In this document: piece after piece, positions 29,136 to 37,022 of the stretch
How the letters are laid out: the number at the start of each line of letters is the position of its first letter
Position numbering within the stretch: position 1 is the first letter of the stretch
From: Pseudomonas sp. GV085
GTDB lineage: Bacteria > Pseudomonadota > Gammaproteobacteria > Pseudomonadales > Pseudomonadaceae
Reading direction: 5' to 3'
Assembly: GCF_003050925.1 (NCBI RefSeq)
Contig: NZ_QAOV01000017.1
Span: 1-64,000, forward strand
Length of the DNA stretch: 64,000 bases
Notes under the pieces: model-generated
Seen by the model: only the letters and a program-made list of their open reading frames with translations
The model's database searches: none
Told to the model about the DNA's origin: nothing
Made by a program: the position numbers and the translations under genes

Positions 29136-29802
29136 GTTGCGCGTGGGTGTGGTGGACAGCGGCCACTCGGCGGCACAGCGGGTGCGAGTGATCGCCGGTC
29201 GACGCTTTGCATTGCTCGAAGACGGCCTGGCCGAGGGCGACTTGCGCGACGATCCGCTGGGGCATGGCAGTGCGGTGATCGAGGCGATCGGCCGGCGTGC
29301 CCCCTCGGCGCTGTTTTGCGTGGCGCAGGTGTTCGACCAGCGCGGTGTCACCAGCGCCTTGCAGATCGCCACGGCGATTGACTGGCTGCTGGCGCAGGAC
29401 GTGCGACTGATCAATCTGAGCCTTGGCCTGCGTCAGGATCGCAGCTTGTTGCGCGCAGCCTGCGCGGCAGCGGTGGCACGGGGCGTACTGCTGTGTGCGT
29501 CGAGTCCAGCCCAGGGGGAAGGGGTGTTTCCGGCCAACTATCCGCAGGTGTTGCGGGTGACCGGCGATGCGCGCTGCGCCGAGCAGGAATGGTCGTGGCT
29601 CAACAGTGCCCAGGCGGATTTCGCTGCGTGTGTGCAGGGCACCTATCCGGGGCAATCCGGGGCGAGCCTCGGTTGTGCCGCCTTGAGCGGGCACATTGCC
29701 GGGTTTCTCGCCGAACAGCCTGGCGCCAGCAATCAGCAAGTCGTCGAGTGGTTGCGCGAGCACGCCCGTTACCGCGGCCCTGAACGGCGCATCGGGCCAT
29801 GA
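29125..29802 (+). CDS. qhpE: subtilisin-like serine protease QhpE
   Basis: 225 aa minimal S8 peptidase. The catalytic triad is visible: D11 (VVDSGH), H47 (GHGSAV) and S181 (GASLGCA); INLSLG precedes the substrate-binding strand. There is no signal peptide or prodomain, so it should act in the cytoplasm. Family role: removal of the N-terminal leader of QhpC after cross-linking by QhpD. The gene lies between qhpF and qhpG with overlaps on both sides. Confidence 0.9.
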   Translation: MKPELRVGVVDSGHSAAQRVRVIAGRRFALLEDGLAEGDLRDDPLGHGSAVIEAIGRRAPSALFCVAQVFDQRGVTSALQIATAIDWLLAQDVRLINLSLGLRQDRSLLRAACAAAVARGVLLCASSPAQGEGVFPANYPQVLRVTGDARCAEQEWSWLNSAQADFAACVQGTYPGQSGASLGCAALSGHIAGFLAEQPGASNQQVVEWLREHARYRGPERRIGP

Positions 29803-31097
29803 CGAACATCGTCGTTCTGGGTGCCGGACCGGCCGGCGCCGCTGTCGCACTGGGGCTGCGGCGGCTGGGCCATGGCGTCACGCTGATCAGCGAATGGCGC
29901 CGGTTTGCGGCGCTCGAAGGTGTGTCCGTGCGGGTGCTGGAGGCCTTGCGCAGCGCCGGCCTGCATCAGGCGTTGGCGGAGGCGACGCTGCCTTCTCAAC
30001 GCCAGGTGAACTGGAATGGTCAACACCACGCACAGAACATCGAGTATCTGCTCGACCGCCCGGCTTTTGACCGAGGCCTGCGCGAGGATTTGCGTCTGGC
30101 GGGGGTTGAGCTGATCGAAGGCCGGGTGTTGACGGTTCAGTCATCGACCAATGGCCATCGAATCGAAGTCGATGGCCGCGAACCGCTGCTCGCAGCGTTT
30201 CTCGTCGAGGCCCGCGGACGTCAGGCTCCAGCTGCCGGCAAAGGCTTGCGCGGCCCCGAGACGGTCAGCTTGCTCAATCGCTGGCAGGGTTCGCCGGGCA
30301 GCACCGCCAGCGCCGTGGAAAGCCTCGAGGATGGCTGGGCGTGGATGGCGCGGCGCGCCGACGGTCAGTGCTACTGGCAATGGACAGTGGACGTGGCCAG
30401 CGCCGGGTTGCCGGGCAAGGCCATGTTGCTCGATTACTGCCGGCAGCGGCGCCAGGGTTCGCGGCTGGCCACGGCATTTTTTGCAGGCGAAGCGGAAAGT
30501 GATCTGCAGCTGCACGCCCGCAGCAGCACGGCGATTCTGAGCCCGCAGGTGTGTGGCGAAAACTGGATTCGGGTCGGCGATGCGGCAATGGCCGTCGACC
30601 CGCTGTCGGGCAACGGGATCTTTCAGTCGTTGTCCTCGGCGTTGCAGGCGCCGGCAGTGATCAACACGCTGCTGTGCAAACCCGAACGAGCGGCTCTGGC
30701 CCAGCGTTTCCACCAGCAGCGGGTGGAGCAGTTGTTTTTGCGGTTTGCGCGGATCGGCCGGGATTTTTATGCCGATGAGCAGCGCTGGCTGGATCAGCCG
30801 TTCTGGCAGGCACGACGGAACTGGCCGGACGTCGAGGTGGCTCATGCCGCGGTGGATTTCAATGCGCTGAGGGTTGAGCGGGCGCCGGTGTTGCGTGAGG
30901 GGTTTGTCGATGAGGCCGAGGTGGTGATCACGGTCGATCAGCCGTTGGGGATCTGGCATGTGCAAGGGGTTGAGGTGGCGGCGTTGGTGCAGAGGTTAAA
31001 GCAGGGCGAGCCGGCGGATCAGGTGTTGGCCGGTTTGACGGTGGAGCAGGGAAGGATGGTCAGGAGTTGGTTGATGGGGCAGGGATTCAAACCGTAG
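29799..31097 (+). CDS. qhpG: FAD-dependent monooxygenase QhpG
   Basis: 432 aa flavoprotein, tryptophan halogenase/PHBH-like. The N-terminal FAD motif is VVLGAGPAGAAVALGL. The second FAD motif is RVGDAAMAVDPLSGNGIFQS. In QHNDH biogenesis, QhpG dihydroxylates the gamma-subunit tryptophan to start formation of the cysteine tryptophylquinone cofactor. It overlaps qhpE by 4 nt and ends the operon just before a long hairpin repeat. Confidence 0.88.
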   Translation: MTNIVVLGAGPAGAAVALGLRRLGHGVTLISEWRRFAALEGVSVRVLEALRSAGLHQALAEATLPSQRQVNWNGQHHAQNIEYLLDRPAFDRGLREDLRLAGVELIEGRVLTVQSSTNGHRIEVDGREPLLAAFLVEARGRQAPAAGKGLRGPETVSLLNRWQGSPGSTASAVESLEDGWAWMARRADGQCYWQWTVDVASAGLPGKAMLLDYCRQRRQGSRLATAFFAGEAESDLQLHARSSTAILSPQVCGENWIRVGDAAMAVDPLSGNGIFQSLSSALQAPAVINTLLCKPERAALAQRFHQQRVEQLFLRFARIGRDFYADEQRWLDQPFWQARRNWPDVEVAHAAVDFNALRVERAPVLREGFVDEAEVVITVDQPLGIWHVQGVEVAALVQRLKQGEPADQVLAGLTVEQGRMVRSWLMGQGFKP

Positions 31098-31177
31098 GAG
31101 CTGCCAAAGGCTGCGATCTTTTGGTTGCCTCAAACGTACCGAGGATCAAAAGATCGCAGGCTTCGCCAGCTCCTACA
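31096..31177. repeat. large inverted repeat (Pseudomonas palindromic element)
   Basis: GTAGGAGCTGCCAAAGGCTG, then CGATCTTTTG, pairs with CAAAAGATCG, then CAGGCTTCGCCAGCTCCTAC. The two arms enclose ~20 nt. This is a common intergenic family in fluorescent pseudomonads. Sitting between the convergent qhpG and aldehyde dehydrogenase genes, it may act as a bidirectional terminator. Confidence 0.85.
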
Positions 31178-31186
31178 AAAACTGTT

Positions 31187-32677
31187 TCACAGTTTGATCA
31201 ACACCGACTTCAGCTCGGTGTAATGCTCGATCGCCGCATACCCCATCTCACGCCCGACCCCGGACATCTTGTAGCCGCCGAACGGCAGCGCCGGGTCCAG
31301 GGCGCTGTGGCAGTTGACCCACACCGAGCCTGACTTGATGCGTGGAATCATCCGGTGCACCGCCGCCAGGTCATTGGACCAGATACTCGCTCCCAACCCG
31401 TAAGGGCTGTCATTGGCCATGCGCAGAGCATCGGCTTCGTCATCGAACGGGATGGCCACCAGCACCGGGCCGAAGATTTCTTCCTGCACCAGTGAGTGCT
31501 TCTGATCGACGTCGACGATCACCGTCGGCTTGACGAAGAACCCCGGCCCGAACTGCTCACCACCGCAGGCAATGGTCGCACCGCTTTCCCGGCCCTTTTC
31601 GATGTAGCCGTAGACGCGCTCCTGCTGGCGCGCCGAGATCAACGGGCCCATTTCGACGCTCGGGTCCAGGCCGTTGCCCAGTTTCATGGCTTTGGCGATG
31701 TCGCTGATGTCGGCCACCACATTGTCGAAATGCTTGCGCTGTACATACAGCCTGGAACCTGCGCAGCAGACCTGGCCCTGATTGAAGAAAATCGCGCTGG
31801 CCGCCCCGGCCGCAGCGGTTTTCAGGTCGGCGTCGGCCATGACGATGGTCGGCGATTTACCGCCCAGTTCCAGGGTGACCCGGGTCATGGAATCCATGGC
31901 GATCTTGCCGATCTGCTTGCCCACGGCGGTGGAACCGGTGAAGGTCAGCTTGTCCACCAGCGGGTTGTGAGTCAGGGCCGAACCGGCAGTGATGCCGGTG
32001 CCGGTGACCACGTTGAACACGCCTTCGGGATACCCGGCTTCCAGCACCAGCTCGGCGAGTTTCAGTGCGGTCAGCGGGGTTTCGTCAGCGGGTTTGAGCA
32101 CCACGGTGCAGCCGGTGGCCAGGGCCGGACCGAGTTTCCAGCAGGCCAGCAGCAGCGGGAAGTTCCAGGCGACGATGGCACCGACCACGCCCACCGCTTC
32201 GCGACGTATGAAGCTGTGGAACTGGTCGTTGGGCATCAGCGGTGCCGACACATCAACCGTGGAGCCTTCGATCTTGGTCGCCCAACCGGCCATGTAACGC
32301 AGGAAGTCGATGGCCAGTTGCACGTCCATCACTTGGGCCACCGCCGCACTTTTACCGTTGTTCAGGCATTCCAGTTGCGCCAGCAGCTCGGCGTCGCGCT
32401 GCATCAGGTCGGCGAGTTTCCATAACAGGTTCTGCCGCTCCCGGGGGCGGGTGCGGGTCCAGGCCGAATCGTCGAACGCCTGGCGGGCGGCAAGCACCGC
32501 GCGGTCGACATCCGCAGGCGTTGCCCGTGGCACCACGCACAGCACTTCGCCGGTGGCCGGGTTGTGCAGGGGCATGGTCTGGCCGTCGGCGGCCTCGACC
32601 CAGCCACTGCCGATCAGCATGCGCGGGGCGCGTTGGATGAACGCCGAAGTGGCGGGAAGCACGTTTGGGAGCGACAT
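31187..32677 (-). CDS. peaE: aldehyde dehydrogenase (phenylacetaldehyde dehydrogenase-like)
   Basis: 496 aa starting MSLPNVLPATSAF (32677); the reading frame runs further upstream but that part is not family-like. ALDH superfamily: the general-base Glu is in LELGGKSP, the catalytic Cys in FNQGQVCCAGSR, and the NAD-fold motif is FTGSTAVGKQIG. It oxidises the aldehyde released by the amine dehydrogenase to the acid, e.g. phenylacetaldehyde to phenylacetate. From memory, peaE in the P. putida U phenylethylamine cluster has this role and setting. It has a good sigma-54 promoter 39-53 nt upstream. The exact amine/aldehyde is not proven by sequence. Confidence 0.85.
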   Translation of the reverse strand: MSLPNVLPATSAFIQRAPRMLIGSGWVEAADGQTMPLHNPATGEVLCVVPRATPADVDRAVLAARQAFDDSAWTRTRPRERQNLLWKLADLMQRDAELLAQLECLNNGKSAAVAQVMDVQLAIDFLRYMAGWATKIEGSTVDVSAPLMPNDQFHSFIRREAVGVVGAIVAWNFPLLLACWKLGPALATGCTVVLKPADETPLTALKLAELVLEAGYPEGVFNVVTGTGITAGSALTHNPLVDKLTFTGSTAVGKQIGKIAMDSMTRVTLELGGKSPTIVMADADLKTAAAGAASAIFFNQGQVCCAGSRLYVQRKHFDNVVADISDIAKAMKLGNGLDPSVEMGPLISARQQERVYGYIEKGRESGATIACGGEQFGPGFFVKPTVIVDVDQKHSLVQEEIFGPVLVAIPFDDEADALRMANDSPYGLGASIWSNDLAAVHRMIPRIKSGSVWVNCHSALDPALPFGGYKMSGVGREMGYAAIEHYTELKSVLIKL

Positions 32678-32715
32678 TGGCGAGGCCTCTTGTTGTTCGT
32701 GAGAACCGGGCTTTC

Positions 32716-32730
32716 GCAATGGCTGTGCCA
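32716..32730 (-). promoter_or_regulatory. sigma-54 (-24/-12) promoter of the aldehyde dehydrogenase gene
   Basis: Read on the minus strand, TGGCACAGCCATTGC matches the TGGCAC-N5-TTGC consensus with exact spacing. It lies about 39 bp upstream of the start codon. A sigma-54 activator is encoded in the same locus (25513). Confidence 0.85.
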
Positions 32731-32807
32731 AGTCCCCAAAAGCGCCGGTCGGCCGTGGTCGGGCGGGATTTTTCCGCAGCAGATCAAGGGGGCCGGGTAG
32801 GGGTGTT

Positions 32808-32824
32808 TGTCGCATTTCGCGACA
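32808..32824. promoter_or_regulatory. candidate activator site (UAS) for the aldehyde dehydrogenase promoter
   Basis: TGTCGCATTTCGCGACA is a 17-bp dyad with perfect 6-bp arms, 78 bp upstream of the -24 element. Its reverse complement begins TGTCGCGAAA, and the identical 10 bases occur upstream of qhpA at 33362-33371. Confidence 0.7.
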
Positions 32825-32954
32825 GCCGGTGAGACGACGAGCAACCCGTTCGCGATCTTGAGAGCGCCTGTGGCGAGGGCTAGAATTTTCTCGCCTGGCG
32901 GGCGAAATGACGGAGCATTGTCCCGGCAATACATCTGGCGTGAGGGAGGCAGCG

Positions 32955-33209
32955 ATGAACCTTTCAACACTGGAAATCCAAAACATCATTGAACACAGTT
33001 TTCTGCCGTCGGTATGCACGTGCAGCGTGGCGCCGGATCAGTCCCTGACCATTCGCGTGTGTGATTGCGTGACCGGCAAAGTCGACCTGGTGGCGACCCA
33101 CGTTCCGCTTTGGGAGCTGAATTCACCCCACGCGATTGCGACGCTGGTGGTGCAGATGCAACAGGAAATCAACGCGCACAAAGGTGTGCACCCGACGTTT
33201 AACAGTTGA
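32955..33209 (+). CDS. DUF1652 family small protein
   Basis: 84 aa starting MNLSTLEIQNIIEHSFLPSV after GGGAGG. The pattern FLPSVCTC, then LTIRVCDCVTGKVDL, is that of DUF1652, a family of small cytoplasmic proteins common in Pseudomonas and without known function. It shares a ~280-bp intergenic region with the divergent aldehyde dehydrogenase, but I see no reason to tie it to amine oxidation. Confidence 0.75.
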   Translation: MNLSTLEIQNIIEHSFLPSVCTCSVAPDQSLTIRVCDCVTGKVDLVATHVPLWELNSPHAIATLVVQMQQEINAHKGVHPTFNS

Positions 33210-33361
33210 ACCGAGGCCTGCCGCACTACACGCGTGGTGCGGCGCAGGCCTTTAGGCAATCCTCCCCGATCCCCTTTTCTTACCGGCTGGGCAGGCCCCG
33301 TCAATCGGCGGGCGATGAGCGGCTCGGGCCGGGCAACTACGCTGTCTCAGACTGCAACAAC

Positions 33362-33383
33362 TGTCGCGAAACTAGACGCGGCA
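33362..33383 (+). promoter_or_regulatory. candidate activator site (UAS) upstream of qhpA
   Basis: TGTCGCGAAACTAGACGCGG, followed by CA, is an imperfect dyad. Its first ten bases are identical to the reverse complement of the dyad upstream of the aldehyde dehydrogenase. It lies ~72 bp before the candidate -24 element at 33455, nearly the same spacing as in the other promoter. Confidence 0.6.
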
Positions 33384-33454
33384 GATCGCGTCGGGGCATG
33401 GCCCAATGCAGTCAAATTAGCGTAAGTGATTGATAAAAAAGCTTATCGGCAAGC

Positions 33455-33470
33455 TGGCACGCTCTGTGTA
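33455..33470 (+). promoter_or_regulatory. possible sigma-54 promoter of qhpADCB
   Basis: TGGCACGCTCTGTGTA has a perfect -24 box (TGGCACG), but the -12 position reads GTGTA instead of TTGCA, so the usually invariant GC is GT. A TTGCA occurs five bases further on, at wrong spacing. The rest of 33210-33583 holds the activator-type dyad at 33362 and no gene I can support. Confidence 0.45.
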
Positions 33471-33583
33471 TTGCACATCTCAGACGTTTCTCCTGCCTCC
33501 GTCAGCGGATCAAAGCCGACGGCAGAAACCATAAAAACGATAAGCCACAACAATAAGAACGCACCGTGCGAGGTTCGACGTTG

Positions 33584-35164
33584 ATGAAGAGAAAACTCCG
33601 ATCAGGCATGAGCGCCAGCCTGCTGGCCGTAGCCGCTTGTGTAGCGCTGCATTCGCCTCATAGCCTGGCAGCCCGCGACGCCCAGACCATCCTCAAGGAA
33701 ACCTGTCAGGGCTGTCACACCCCCGAAGCCGATAACGCCCTGAGCCGTATCAGCCACCAGCGCAAAACGCCGGAAGGCTGGTTGATGAGCATTGCCCGCA
33801 TGCAGACCATGCACGGCTTGCAGATCAGCGATGACGACCGCCGCACCCTGGTCAAGTACCTGGCCGACACCCAGGGTCTGGCGCCGAGCGAAACCGATGG
33901 CGTGCGTTATGCGCTGGAGCGGCGACTCAACACCGTCGAGCAGCTCGACGACCAGACCAGCCAAATGTGCGGCCGCTGCCACTCCGGTGCGCGGGTGGCC
34001 CTGCAACGGCGGCCGGCGCAGGAGTGGGAACGCCTGGTGAATTTCCACCTCGGCCAATGGCCGTCCCTGGAATACCAGGCGCTGTCCCGGGACCGCGACT
34101 GGTTCGATATGGCCCGCAAAGACATGGTGCCGCTGCTGGCCAAGCGTTATCCGCTGGACAACCCGGCCTGGAAAAAATGGCAGAGCGCGGCACCAAAGGC
34201 CGAGGCCCTGGTGGGCGACTGGAGCTTCAGCGGCCACTTGCCGGGCAAGGGTGAACTGGCCGGTGTCATGACCGTGAGTGCCGATGGCAGCGACACCTTC
34301 AAGGTCAGCGTCAAAGGCCAATACGCCGACGGCAGCCCGTTCAATGGCGACGGCAGTGCGATTCTCTACACCGGCTACGAATGGCGCGGCAACGTGACCA
34401 TCGATGGCGTGACCATGCGCCAGGTGTTCGCCGCTCAAGGCAATGCGATGCAGGGCCGGATGTTCGAGGCCGAGCACGACGAGCGCGGCCTGGACTTCGT
34501 TGCCGCCAGGCAAGGTTCCAGTCGTTTGCTGGCGGTGCAGCCGGGCTATCTGAAAGCCGGCAGCGAAACCGAAGTGACCCTGATCGGCAGTGGCCTGACC
34601 GGCAAGCCGGACTTCGGCAAAGGCGTGCAAGTGCTCGAAGTCGTCTCGCAGAGCCCGAAGCAGATCAAGGTCAGACTCAAGGCCGCCGCCAATGCCCAAC
34701 CGGGTGCGCGCGCGGTCAGTGTCGGCACGCTGAAAGGCCCGAGCCTGTCGGTGTACAGCAAGATCGCTTCGGTCAAAGTGGTGCCGGAATTTTCGGTAGC
34801 ACGGATCGGCGAGGGCGGCGGTTCGACGCCGAAAGTCCAGGGCCGTTTCGACGCAGAAGCCTGGGGCAAGGGCGCCGACGGCAAGCCGTACCGCATCGGT
34901 GTGTTCCCGGCGCAATGGAAGGTCGAGGCCTTCGACGACCGCGCCAAGGAGGACGAAGACGTCAAGTTCGCCGGCACCATGCAGGCCGACGCCGGCGTGT
35001 TCACCCCGGGAGATGCCGGGCCGAACCCGGCACGCAAGATGTCCACCAACAATGCCGGCAACCTCAAGGTGATCGCCGCCATCGACGACGCAGGGAAATC
35101 CCTGACCGGCGAAGGCCACATGATCGTGACGGTGCAACGCTGGAACAATCCACCCATTCCGTGA
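33584..35164 (+). CDS. qhpA: quinohemoprotein amine dehydrogenase alpha subunit
   Basis: 526 aa with the start at MKRKLRSGMS (33584); a GTG 18 nt upstream is also in frame. A Sec signal peptide ends near SLAA-RDAQ. The N-terminal diheme cytochrome c domain has CQGCH (41-45) and CGRCH (129-133). It is followed by the beta-sandwich domains of the QHNDH alpha family. In the periplasm the hemes pass electrons from the CTQ cofactor of the gamma subunit to an external acceptor (azurin or cytochrome c in known systems). It is the first gene of qhpADCB. Confidence 0.94.
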   Translation: MKRKLRSGMSASLLAVAACVALHSPHSLAARDAQTILKETCQGCHTPEADNALSRISHQRKTPEGWLMSIARMQTMHGLQISDDDRRTLVKYLADTQGLAPSETDGVRYALERRLNTVEQLDDQTSQMCGRCHSGARVALQRRPAQEWERLVNFHLGQWPSLEYQALSRDRDWFDMARKDMVPLLAKRYPLDNPAWKKWQSAAPKAEALVGDWSFSGHLPGKGELAGVMTVSADGSDTFKVSVKGQYADGSPFNGDGSAILYTGYEWRGNVTIDGVTMRQVFAAQGNAMQGRMFEAEHDERGLDFVAARQGSSRLLAVQPGYLKAGSETEVTLIGSGLTGKPDFGKGVQVLEVVSQSPKQIKVRLKAAANAQPGARAVSVGTLKGPSLSVYSKIASVKVVPEFSVARIGEGGGSTPKVQGRFDAEAWGKGADGKPYRIGVFPAQWKVEAFDDRAKEDEDVKFAGTMQADAGVFTPGDAGPNPARKMSTNNAGNLKVIAAIDDAGKSLTGEGHMIVTVQRWNNPPIP

Positions 35165-35206
35165 TGTGCCTGGCGTTCAACGATTCAGACACTTTTCGGA
35201 ATGACC

Positions 35207-35231
35207 GCAAGCCCCGCAGACCGGGGCTTGC
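35207..35231 (+). promoter_or_regulatory. perfect stem-loop between qhpA and qhpD
   Basis: GCAAGCCCCG (35207-35216) and CGGGGCTTGC (35222-35231) form a 10-bp GC-rich hairpin with a 5-nt loop. No T-run follows. It ends 2 nt before the qhpD AGGAGG. It may set mRNA stability or limit qhpD expression relative to qhpA. Confidence 0.7.
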
Positions 35232-35245
35232 ACAGGAGGTTGGTT

Positions 35246-36676
35246 ATGGGCGCTATCTTGAATCTGGTCGAACGCAACCTGCACGAAGTGCAGATCGATG
35301 CCGACCGCATGCTGTTTCACATCCCCAGCAGTTCGCTGTTCGCCAGCGATGAACTGACGGGCACCATCATCGATACCTTGCGCGGGCCCGGTTGTTCCTC
35401 GGACGACCTGATCCAGCGCCTGGCCGCGCGCTTCAACGGCGAAGAAGTCACCGAGACCCTGCGTGAATTGATGGCCCTGGAACTGGTCAGCGATGGCTCG
35501 CCGCTGACCCCGGACATCGCCACCAAGCGGGTCGAGCGCACGGCCATCAACACCGTGGTGCTCAACGTCAACACCGGCTGCAACCTGAGCTGCACCTATT
35601 GCTACAAGGAAGACCTCGACAAACCGTCGGCGGGCAAGAAGATGGACGTCGAGACGGCGATTGCCTCGGTGGAAATGCTGCTGCGCGAATCCCCGGACGA
35701 AGAGCGTTTCACCGTGGTGTTCTTCGGCGGCGAACCGCTGAGCAACCGCAAGCTGATCGAGTACATGGTCGACTATTGCGAGAAGCGTTTTCGCGAGGCG
35801 GGCAAGTTCGTTGAATTCGTCATGACCACCAACGCCACGCTGCTCACCGAAGAAACCGTGGACTACCTCAACGCCCACCGCTTTGGTTTGTCAGTGAGCA
35901 TCGACGGGCCGAAGACCGTGCACGACCGCAACCGTATCACCGTGGGCGGGCAGGGCACCTATGACGTGGTGCGGCGCAAGGCCGAGATGTTGCTGTCGCG
36001 CTACAACAGTCGTCCGGTGGGCGCGCGGGTGACCCTGACCACCGGCGTCACCGACGTCGAAACCATCTGGGATCACCTGTTCAACGAACTGGGTTTTGCC
36101 GAAGTCGGTTTCGCCCCAGTGACCTCCGGCGATATCAGCACGTTCAACCTGACCAGTGACGAGCTGATCGAAGTCTTCGCCAACATGAAGAAGCTGGGTC
36201 GTCGTTACCTGGAAGCGGCGCTGGAGCACCGCAACATCGGCTTCTCCAACCTGCACCAACTCATCACCGACATCCATGAAGGCCACAAAAAGGCCCTGCC
36301 GTGCGGCGCGGGCCTGAAGATGCTGGCGGTCGATCACAAGGGCGAACTGAACCTGTGCCACCGCTTTACCGGTTCGAGCCTGCCGACATTCGGCAACGTC
36401 CACAGCGGCGTGAAACAGGTGGAGTTGAACGACTTCCTGTCCCAGCGCCTGGACCGCAGCAACACCGGCTGCGAGGACTGCCAGATCCGCAACCTGTGTT
36501 CCGGCGGCTGCTACCACGAGAGCTACGCCCGCTACGGCGACCCGACGCACCCGACCTATCACTACTGCGAACTGATGCGTGACTGGGTCGACTTCGGCAT
36601 CGAGGTCTACACCCGGATCATGGCCAATAACCCTGCGTTCATCAGCAGCTACATCACTCCGCGCAAGGCTCACTGA
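35246..36676 (+). CDS. qhpD: radical SAM thioether-forming maturase QhpD
   Basis: 476 aa from the ATG at 35246, 6 nt after AGGAGG. The radical SAM cluster motif is C112-NLS-C116-TY-C119, followed by GGEP (FFGGEPLS). The C-terminal SPASM domain has clustered cysteines (CEDCQIRNLCSGGC, HYCEL) for auxiliary Fe-S clusters. The ~95-residue N-terminus resembles the peptide-binding region of this class. It joins Cys sulfur to Asp/Glu methylene carbons in QhpC, making three intra-peptide thioether links in the cytoplasm. One base separates its stop from the qhpC start. Confidence 0.95.
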   Translation: MGAILNLVERNLHEVQIDADRMLFHIPSSSLFASDELTGTIIDTLRGPGCSSDDLIQRLAARFNGEEVTETLRELMALELVSDGSPLTPDIATKRVERTAINTVVLNVNTGCNLSCTYCYKEDLDKPSAGKKMDVETAIASVEMLLRESPDEERFTVVFFGGEPLSNRKLIEYMVDYCEKRFREAGKFVEFVMTTNATLLTEETVDYLNAHRFGLSVSIDGPKTVHDRNRITVGGQGTYDVVRRKAEMLLSRYNSRPVGARVTLTTGVTDVETIWDHLFNELGFAEVGFAPVTSGDISTFNLTSDELIEVFANMKKLGRRYLEAALEHRNIGFSNLHQLITDIHEGHKKALPCGAGLKMLAVDHKGELNLCHRFTGSSLPTFGNVHSGVKQVELNDFLSQRLDRSNTGCEDCQIRNLCSGGCYHESYARYGDPTHPTYHYCELMRDWVDFGIEVYTRIMANNPAFISSYITPRKAH

Positions 36677-36677
36677 T

Positions 36678-37001
36678 ATGAAACATCTCAAGGCAATCAA
36701 TAACAAAGCGTTGAAGCTGGATCAGGCCGCGGATGAAAACCGCATTGAAGAAGTGGTGGCCATGAGTTCCGTGGCGGGCTGTGCCTCGACCACCGACCCG
36801 GGCTGGGAAATCGATGCGTTTGGCGGTGTGTCGTCGCTGTGCCAGCCGATGGAGGCCGACCTCTACGGTTGCTCCGACCCTTGCTGGTGGCCGGCCCAGG
36901 TGCCCGACATGATGAGTACCTACCCGGACTGGAACAAGGATGCCCAGGCGTCCAACGAAAACTGGCGCAACCTCGGCACTGTCTTCCCCAAAGACAAGTG
37001 A
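36678..37001 (+). CDS. qhpC: quinohemoprotein amine dehydrogenase gamma subunit (CTQ-bearing, RiPP-like)
   Basis: 107 aa: a 28-residue leader (MKHLKAINNKALKLDQ...IEEVVA) plus a 79-residue mature chain starting MSSVAGC. In mature numbering every modified residue of the known enzyme is present: C7-E16, C27-D33 and C41-D49 for thioether bridges, and C37 with W43 for cysteine tryptophylquinone. The leader is recognised by QhpD and removed by QhpE. There is no Sec signal, consistent with QhpF export. It is catalytic: CTQ forms the imine with the amine substrate. Confidence 0.95.
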   Translation: MKHLKAINNKALKLDQAADENRIEEVVAMSSVAGCASTTDPGWEIDAFGGVSSLCQPMEADLYGCSDPCWWPAQVPDMMSTYPDWNKDAQASNENWRNLGTVFPKDK

Positions 37002-37022
37002 TCACAGAAGAAGGATTCCAGC

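Noticed and set aside
33471..33475. TTGCA as the -12 box of qhpA
   Set aside because: It is 10 bases from TGGCAC rather than 5, which sigma-54 does not tolerate; kept only as a remark.
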